From: an uncultured Erysipelotrichaceae bacterium
GTDB taxonomy: Bacteria > Bacillota_I > Bacilli_A > RF39 > UBA660
Reading direction: 5' to 3'
Assembly (NCBI GenBank): GCA_902783435.1
Contig: CACZQV010000010.1
Span: 1 to 11,566, forward strand
Length of the DNA stretch: 11,566 nucleotides
Shown here: in pieces, positions 7,073-11,566 of the stretch
How positions within the stretch are numbered: the stretch's first letter is position 1
Layout of the letters: every line of letters starts with the position of its first letter
The notes under the pieces: model-generated
Databases searched by the model: none
What the model was told of the DNA's origin: nothing
The model's input: the letters and a program-made list of their open reading frames with translations, nothing else
Program-made: the position numbers and the translations under genes

Positions 7073-8505
7073 TGCCAAAAGTATCAGTATTACTAACATC
7101 ATATAATCATGGAGATTATATTGGAGAAAGTATAGAAAGTATTCTAAATCAAACTTTTAAAGATTTTGAACTAGTAATATTAGATGATGCATCTACTGAT
7201 AATAGTGTTGAAGTAATAAAAAAATATAAAGATAAAAGAATAAAAACTATTTTTAGAAAGAAAAATTTATGTCGTGCAATATGTAAAGAAATAATAGAAC
7301 CCTTAGAAGGGGAATATATCGCAATTGCCCATTGCGATGATAAGTGGGAAAAAGATAAATTAGAAAAACAAGTAAAATATTTAGACAAACATAAAAACAC
7401 TGCCGCATGTTTTACATGGGTAGGTTTAATTAATGAAAATGGAGAAATTTTATCAGACCAACAAAAATCCTATACAGTATTTAATGTAAAAAATAAAACA
7501 AGATATGAATGGTTAAATCATTTTTTTAATGTAGGAAATTGTCTATGTCATCCAAGTGTATTATTAAGAAAAAGCGTTCAAATAAATGATGATTTATACA
7601 CTAATGGATTAGGAGCTTTGCCTGACTTTTATAGATGGGTAAAACTATTATTAAAATATGATATACATATATTAGAAGAAGAATTAACATATTTTAGAGT
7701 TAGAAATAACGGAGAAAATTCTTCTGGTATTAATCCAGCTAACTTAATAAGAAATAGTTTTGATGTATATAAAGTATTAGATTTATATAAAAGTATAGAA
7801 GATAAAAATATGTTTTTAAAAATATTTCCAGAAGCAAAAAAATATATGGTAAAGAAAGAAATAATTATAGAGTATGCATTAGCGCAAATGTGCTTAAATG
7901 CAAATGTTGTTTGGAATAAATCATATAAATTTTATGGATTAAATCTATTATATGAATTACTACAAAATGAAAAGACAGAAAAAAAACTAAAAGAACTATA
8001 TGACTATAATCATCAATCATTTATTAAAGAAGTTGCAAATAATGATATATTTGGAGTAATAAAAAAAGAAAACTTTATGGATGTTAGTATATTCTTAGAA
8101 GTAAATTCTTCTTTTGATGAAAAAAATAAATTATTTAAAGTAACAAGTATAGATAACAATAAAGGTGGATTTAGAATAAAATTTATTAATACTAAAAAGA
8201 ATGTCAATAAAATAAGAATAGACTTAGATGAAGATGTTTATAGAGCTTATAAAGAATTAAATATTTATATTAATGGAAATAAAATTAATTTTGAAGGTAA
8301 TAGAACTATTAAAATAGACGATGAATTAATATTTTTAACAGCTGATCCACAAATAATAATAGATTCAAATGAAGATATAAAAACAATAGAAATAAGTGGT
8401 AAAACTAGATTAGTATCAAATATAGAATATGAAAAAATTATATTTGAAAACATAGCAGTAAAAAAAGGATTATTAAGAAAAATAAAAGAAAAAATATTTA
8501 AGTAG
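7072..8505 (+). CDS. GT2 family glycosyltransferase with extra C-terminal domain
   Basis: This inverting glycosyltransferase is likely to act at the cytoplasmic face of the membrane, adding a sugar to the glycan intermediate. The N-terminal 220 or so residues are a GT-A fold: KVSVLLTSYNHGDYIGESIESILNQTF (3-29), LDDASTDNS (37-45), and HCDDKW (87-92) as the metal and nucleotide-sugar site (D-x-D equivalent), followed by a W-x-x-x-K-L helix. A helical linker covers about 225-330. Residues 337-463 form a separate, strand-rich segment ending in a basic tail (KKGLLRKIKEKIFK), which may contact the membrane. Similar beta-rich tails follow GT2 domains in other Firmicutes surface-glycan loci, but I do not know their function. 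At 477 residues it is much longer than a minimal GT2. A strong GGAGGGG site precedes the ATG. No transmembrane segment is seen. Donor and acceptor are unknown. Confidence 0.88.
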   Translation: MPKVSVLLTSYNHGDYIGESIESILNQTFKDFELVILDDASTDNSVEVIKKYKDKRIKTIFRKKNLCRAICKEIIEPLEGEYIAIAHCDDKWEKDKLEKQVKYLDKHKNTAACFTWVGLINENGEILSDQQKSYTVFNVKNKTRYEWLNHFFNVGNCLCHPSVLLRKSVQINDDLYTNGLGALPDFYRWVKLLLKYDIHILEEELTYFRVRNNGENSSGINPANLIRNSFDVYKVLDLYKSIEDKNMFLKIFPEAKKYMVKKEIIIEYALAQMCLNANVVWNKSYKFYGLNLLYELLQNEKTEKKLKELYDYNHQSFIKEVANNDIFGVIKKENFMDVSIFLEVNSSFDEKNKLFKVTSIDNNKGGFRIKFINTKKNVNKIRIDLDEDVYRAYKELNIYINGNKINFEGNRTIKIDDELIFLTADPQIIIDSNEDIKTIEISGKTRLVSNIEYEKIIFENIAVKKGLLRKIKEKIFK

Positions 8506-8509
8506 GTGA
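8504..8509 (+). promoter_or_regulatory. Ribosome binding site deciding the start at 8515
   Basis: AGGTGA ends 5 bases before the ATG at 8515 and contains the competing GTG codon (8506-8508). That GTG has no upstream site of its own, so 8515 is preferred. Confidence 0.65.
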
Positions 8510-8514
8510 AATAT

Positions 8515-9810
8515 ATGGATAAAGTATACAATGTTGCAATTTTCCCAGCAGGTTCTGAAATTGCTTTTGAAATAAATAATGCATTAAAGTATTCTAAATT
8601 TGTTAATGTATATGGATTAAGTAGTGTATCAGATCATTCAGAATTTGTATATAAAAATTATTATAATTGTCTTCCATATATGACTGATGACAAATTCATA
8701 ACAAAATTAAATAAATATATAAAAGATAATAATATTGATTATATATATCCAGCTATGGATATGGTCCAAGTATATTTAACTAATAATCAAGATAAGATAA
8801 AAGCTAAAATAGTTACATCTGATCCTGACACTGTTAATACTTGTAGATCAAAAAAGAAAACATATGAAAGATTACAAAAAGAAGATTTTGTACCTAAAGT
8901 ATATACAAAAATAAAAGATGTAGATAAATACCCAGTGTTTATAAAACCAACTGAAGGTCAAGGCGCACATGGCGCACAAAAAATAGAATCAAAAGAAGAA
9001 TTAAAATTTGTTTTAGATCATTCAAAAGAAGATTTAGTAATTTGTGAATACTTATCGGGTACAGAATATACAGTAGATTGTTTTACTGATAAAAACGGCA
9101 AACTAGTTTTTTCTAATATTAGAAGCAGAGATAGAATTAGAACTGGAATAAGTGTTAGAAGTACTAAACAAAAGATGAATAAAGAAGTAAAAAAAATTGC
9201 TAAAACTATTAATGAATACTTCAAATTTAATGGAGCATGGTTCTTCCAATTAAAAAAGAATACTGAGGGTAAATTTAAACTATTAGAAGTATCTCCTCGT
9301 ATTCCAGGTACTATGGGATTATCAAGAAATATGGGAATTAATTTTCCAGTATTAACATTATTTAATATGTGGGGTTATGACATAGATATAATTAATAATG
9401 ATTATAATATAGTACTAGATAGAGCATTTATTAATAGATATAAAATAGATATAGAGTATAAAAATATTTATTTAGATTTTGATGATACAGTAACATATAA
9501 AGGTAAATTAAACCTAGATGTTATTAAGTTTATATATCAATCATTAAATGATAATAAAAATATCTATTTACTCACAAGGCATAAAGATAATATTTATAAA
9601 ACTTTAAAAAAATATAAGTTATCTGAAGATATATTTAAAGAAATTATAGAAGTTAAAACTACTGACAAAAGCGATTATATAAAAAATAAAGATTCAATAT
9701 TTATAGATGATTCATTTAGAGAAAGAAAAGAAGTAAGAGATAAATTAAATATACCAGTATTTGATGTAGATATGATTGAATCTTTATTGGATTGGAGAGT
9801 AAATGAATAA
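8515..9810 (+). CDS. ATP-grasp ligase fused to a HAD phosphatase-like domain
   Basis: This is a two-domain protein of 431 residues. Residues 1 to about 310 are an ATP-grasp enzyme of the CarB/PylC-like type: FPAGSEIAFEI pre-ATP-grasp fold, FIKPTEGQGAHG with ATP lysine K144, ICEYLSGTEYTVDCF (177-191) and the magnesium-binding LLEVSPRIPGTM (256-267; the usual asparagine in E-x-N-P-R is serine). Such enzymes form an acyl phosphate with ATP and couple it to an amine or similar nucleophile. Residues about 318-431 are a small HAD domain with motif I LDFDDTV (D321, D323), motif II LLTR (T354), a downstream lysine and motif IV IDDSFRE (D398, D399), so its catalytic residues look intact. It begins right after the glycosyltransferase stop codon and overlaps the LicD start by 8 bases. 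It may acylate the amino sugar made by the first gene of the operon or process a phosphorylated intermediate. Substrate unknown. Confidence 0.85.
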   Translation: MDKVYNVAIFPAGSEIAFEINNALKYSKFVNVYGLSSVSDHSEFVYKNYYNCLPYMTDDKFITKLNKYIKDNNIDYIYPAMDMVQVYLTNNQDKIKAKIVTSDPDTVNTCRSKKKTYERLQKEDFVPKVYTKIKDVDKYPVFIKPTEGQGAHGAQKIESKEELKFVLDHSKEDLVICEYLSGTEYTVDCFTDKNGKLVFSNIRSRDRIRTGISVRSTKQKMNKEVKKIAKTINEYFKFNGAWFFQLKKNTEGKFKLLEVSPRIPGTMGLSRNMGINFPVLTLFNMWGYDIDIINNDYNIVLDRAFINRYKIDIEYKNIYLDFDDTVTYKGKLNLDVIKFIYQSLNDNKNIYLLTRHKDNIYKTLKKYKLSEDIFKEIIEVKTTDKSDYIKNKDSIFIDDSFRERKEVRDKLNIPVFDVDMIESLLDWRVNE

Positions 9811-10594
9811 TAATTTAAAGTTTCCTACAAATAAAAACTACACAAAAAATGATATAAAAAGGGTACAAAATAGATTATTAGAAATGTCAGATACAGTATT
9901 AGGTATATTAGATAATAATAATATAAAATATATAATTGCTTATGGAACACTTTTAGGTTCAATTAGACATAAAGGTTTTATACCTTGGGATGATGATTTA
10001 GATATATATATTTTCGATGATGATTATGATAAAGCACTTGAATTATTAAGAAAAAAACTACCAAAAGATATGATAGTTCATGATAAATTAAATGATCCAA
10101 TATATTGGCCATTTTGGTCTAGAGTAAGAGATTTAAAATCAGAAACAATAGCTGAATTATGGCCTAATGATAATAAATATAAATATACAGGTATTAATTT
10201 TGATTTATATAAACTAGAAAAAGTAAAAGAAAAAGATGCATTAAAGAAAATATATAAACATAATCTAGAACATCAAAATAATTTAAAAAAATCTAAGATA
10301 ATTACTAAAAAACAATGTATTAAAAATAAATTAAAGATTTATCCAAAATATATAAAAGAAATAATAAAATCAAAATTTAGTAATAAAAATGATTTGGGAT
10401 ATTCTTTTGTGATAAAACTACCATTTATTAAAGAAAAAGATGTTTTACCATTAAAAGAATATGAATTTGAAGGTAGAAAACTAAAAGGACCAAATAATTC
10501 GGATGAAATGCTAAAAATAGTATATGGAGATTATAAATCACTTCCAAGTTATAATAAAAGAAATTCTCATTATTCTAAAGTTATATTTAAGTAA
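9803..10594 (+). CDS. LicD-family phosphotransferase (predicted phosphonate transfer to glycan)
   Basis: This 263-residue protein belongs to the LicD family of the nucleotidyltransferase-fold superfamily. LicD enzymes transfer phosphocholine from CDP-choline to teichoic acid or lipooligosaccharide sugars. The hallmark is complete: IIAYGTLLGSIRHKGFIPWDDDLDI (44-68), with the metal-binding aspartates in W-D-D-D-L-D (62-67), then SRVRD (106-110) and a second acidic position D134 in GINFDLYKL. A LicC/PntC-like gene and a phosphonate pathway lie in the previous operon, and no choline kinase or choline transporter is present here. I therefore infer that its donor is a CMP-phosphonate, giving a phosphonate ester on the glycan. 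The ATG at 9803 sits 3 bases after GGAGAG and overlaps the ATP-grasp stop codon. It ends the operon, with its stop inside the terminator. Genuine phosphocholine transfer is the main alternative. Confidence 0.9.
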   Translation: MNNNLKFPTNKNYTKNDIKRVQNRLLEMSDTVLGILDNNNIKYIIAYGTLLGSIRHKGFIPWDDDLDIYIFDDDYDKALELLRKKLPKDMIVHDKLNDPIYWPFWSRVRDLKSETIAELWPNDNKYKYTGINFDLYKLEKVKEKDALKKIYKHNLEHQNNLKKSKIITKKQCIKNKLKIYPKYIKEIIKSKFSNKNDLGYSFVIKLPFIKEKDVLPLKEYEFEGRKLKGPNNSDEMLKIVYGDYKSLPSYNKRNSHYSKVIFK

Positions 10595-10620
10595 ATCTAT
10601 ACAAGTATAGATTTTCTTTT
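10592..10620 (+). terminator. Intrinsic terminator ending the glycan operon
   Basis: A stem of about 9 bp, AAATCTATA with TATAGATTT, closes on a CAAG loop (10602-10605) and is followed by a T-rich tract interrupted by one C. The left arm begins in the TAA stop codon of the LicD gene. Confidence 0.8.
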
Positions 10621-10632
10621 TGATATATAAAG

Positions 10633-10661
10633 TTGTTTAAAATACATAAAAATGTTATAAT
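10633..10661 (+). promoter_or_regulatory. Promoter of the exporter genes
   Basis: TTGTTT (10633-10638), a 17-base spacer and a perfect TATAAT (10656-10661) with TG one base upstream form the best promoter in the window. It lies between the LicD terminator and the ABC ATPase gene, so the exporter has its own transcription start. Confidence 0.8.
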
Positions 10662-10692
10662 AAACTAGATAGATTTTTAAGGAGTATAAAAT

Positions 10693-11433
10693 ATGAAAAC
10701 AAATGATGAATATTCAATAGAAGTAAAGAATGTTACAAAAAAATTTAAAGTATTTTATGATAAACCAAATACATTAAAAGAAAGACTAGTATTTTGGAAA
10801 CATAATAAAGCAGATGAGCGAACTGTTTTAGAAAATATAAATTTAAATATTAAAAAAGGAGATACTGTAGCCTTAATTGGAGTAAATGGTAGTGGTAAAT
10901 CAACATTACTTAAATTAATGACTAAGATAATTTATCCTACTAAAGGAAGTATCATTACTAAAGGTAAATTAACTTCATTACTAGAATTAGGTGCAGGATT
11001 TCATGATGATTTTACAGGTAGAGAAAACATTTATTTTAATGCTTCAATTTTTGGATTAACTAGAAAAGAAATAGAATCAAAAATAGATGATATTATTGAA
11101 TTTTCAGAACTTGGAGATTTTATTGATAATCCAGTTAGAACATATTCATCAGGTATGTATATGAGACTGGCTTTTTCTGTTGCTATAAATGTAGAAGCAG
11201 AAATACTACTAATTGATGAAATACTAGCAGTAGGTGATCAACACTTCCAAGATAAATGTTTTGCTAAACTAAATGAATTAAAGAAAAGTGATAAGACTAT
11301 AGTTATTGTTAGTCATAGCCTAGATAGTATTAAAAAATTATGTAATAGAGCAGTATGGATTAATAAAGGTCATATAGAAAAAGATGGAAAAACAGAAGAA
11401 GTAATAGAAGAATATTTAAAGGTATGTAAGTAG
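10693..11433 (+). CDS. ABC exporter ATPase for a cell-surface polysaccharide (TagH/Wzt-like)
   Basis: This is the nucleotide-binding subunit of a polysaccharide or teichoic-acid ABC exporter, acting on the inner face of the membrane. It has Walker A GVNGSGKST (63-71), the subfamily-typical LLELGAGFHDDFTGRENI (96-112), ABC signature YSSGM (151-155), Walker B ILLIDE (171-176) followed by ILAVGD, and the switch histidine H208. An early segment (V-T-K-K-F-K-V...LKERL, 14-32) is typical of the TagH/RfbB/Wzt group. At 246 residues it stops at the end of the ATPase domain and lacks the C-terminal carbohydrate-binding domain of longer Wzt proteins. This is the form usually paired with a simple TagG-like permease, whose gene follows after 10 bases. 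AAGGAG precedes the ATG. The likely cargo is the lipid-linked glycan made by the upstream genes; this is inferred from context. Confidence 0.93.
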   Translation: MKTNDEYSIEVKNVTKKFKVFYDKPNTLKERLVFWKHNKADERTVLENINLNIKKGDTVALIGVNGSGKSTLLKLMTKIIYPTKGSIITKGKLTSLLELGAGFHDDFTGRENIYFNASIFGLTRKEIESKIDDIIEFSELGDFIDNPVRTYSSGMYMRLAFSVAINVEAEILLIDEILAVGDQHFQDKCFAKLNELKKSDKTIVIVSHSLDSIKKLCNRAVWINKGHIEKDGKTEEVIEEYLKVCK

Positions 11434-11443
11434 AGGTGTAATT

Positions 11444-11566
11444 ATGATAAAGAATTTATATAATTATAGGGAATTACTTAAAAGTAATGTAAAAAAAGAA
11501 ATAAGAGGAAAATATAAAGGATCATTTTTAGGAATATTATGGTCATTTATAAATCCATTATTACAA
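11444..11566 (+). CDS. ABC-2 type polysaccharide exporter permease, 5' end only
   Basis: Only the first 41 codons are in view. The protein starts MIKNLYNYRELLKSNVKKEI and continues RGKYKGSFLGILWSFINPLLQ, the amphipathic entry helix and start of the first membrane segment characteristic of TagG/RfbA/Wzm permeases (the R-G-K/R-Y-K-x-S-x-L-G-x-L-W motif). AGAGGTG lies 5 bases upstream of the ATG. It follows the ATPase gene closely and would form the membrane channel of the same exporter. The reading frame runs off the window edge. Confidence 0.9.
   Translation, partial: MIKNLYNYRELLKSNVKKEIRGKYKGSFLGILWSFINPLLQ

Noticed and set aside
7149..7400. Minus-strand open frame opposite the glycosyltransferase
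   Set aside because: It covers the conserved GT2 motifs on the other strand; no ribosome site or recognisable protein.
8013..8531. Minus-strand open frames opposite the glycosyltransferase C-terminus
   Set aside because: The hydrophobic translations come from antisense of Lys/Asn/Glu-rich codons; no independent promoter or motif.
9018..9224. Minus-strand open frame opposite the ATP-grasp domain
   Set aside because: Antisense to conserved catalytic motifs, with no supporting signals.
1..11566. Transposons, CRISPR arrays, tRNA or rRNA genes
   Set aside because: I found no transposase-like frame, terminal inverted repeats, regularly spaced short direct repeats, or RNA-gene-like conserved segments.

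Overview
The window is very AT-rich, reads in one direction (all genes on +), and uses AGA for arginine and TTA for leucine heavily. Strong Shine-Dalgarno sites, sigma-A-type promoters, a GH25 cell-wall lysozyme, a LicD enzyme and a TagGH-like exporter suggest a low-GC Gram-positive bacterium (Bacilli/Clostridia/Mollicutes-related, plausibly gut-associated). I cannot place it more closely. Tryptophan is coded by TGG and no gene contains an in-frame TGA, so the standard bacterial code applies.

Layout. (1) 1-1445: the 3' part of a long gene for tandem ~114-residue beta-type repeats followed by a GH25 lysozyme domain, ended by a hairpin terminator. (2) 1475-5834: promoter, then four tightly packed genes: a LicC/PntC-like cytidylyltransferase, phosphoenolpyruvate mutase with an N-terminal cytidylyltransferase-like domain, an iron-type alcohol dehydrogenase (predicted phosphonoacetaldehyde reductase) and phosphonopyruvate decarboxylase, then a terminator. 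(3) 5887-10620: promoter, then a DegT-family sugar aminotransferase, a GT2 glycosyltransferase with an extra C-terminal domain, an ATP-grasp/HAD fusion and a LicD-family phosphotransferase, then a terminator. (4) 10633 to the window end: a very good promoter, an ABC exporter ATPase and the first 41 codons of its membrane partner.

How the parts fit. Known chemistry of the families gives phosphoenolpyruvate -> phosphonopyruvate -> phosphonoacetaldehyde -> 2-hydroxyethylphosphonate (HEP). The LicC/PntC-like enzyme would then make a CMP-activated phosphonate, and LicD would transfer it to a glycan whose sugars are made by unit 3 and which is exported by unit 4. The window therefore looks like a complete 'make, activate, attach, export' cassette for a phosphonate-decorated surface glycan. 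The reductase, with no class V AEP transaminase in view, points to HEP rather than the better known 2-aminoethylphosphonate. The enzyme families are seen in the sequence. The identity of the tailored phosphonate, the glycan and the role of the ATP-grasp/HAD protein are inference.
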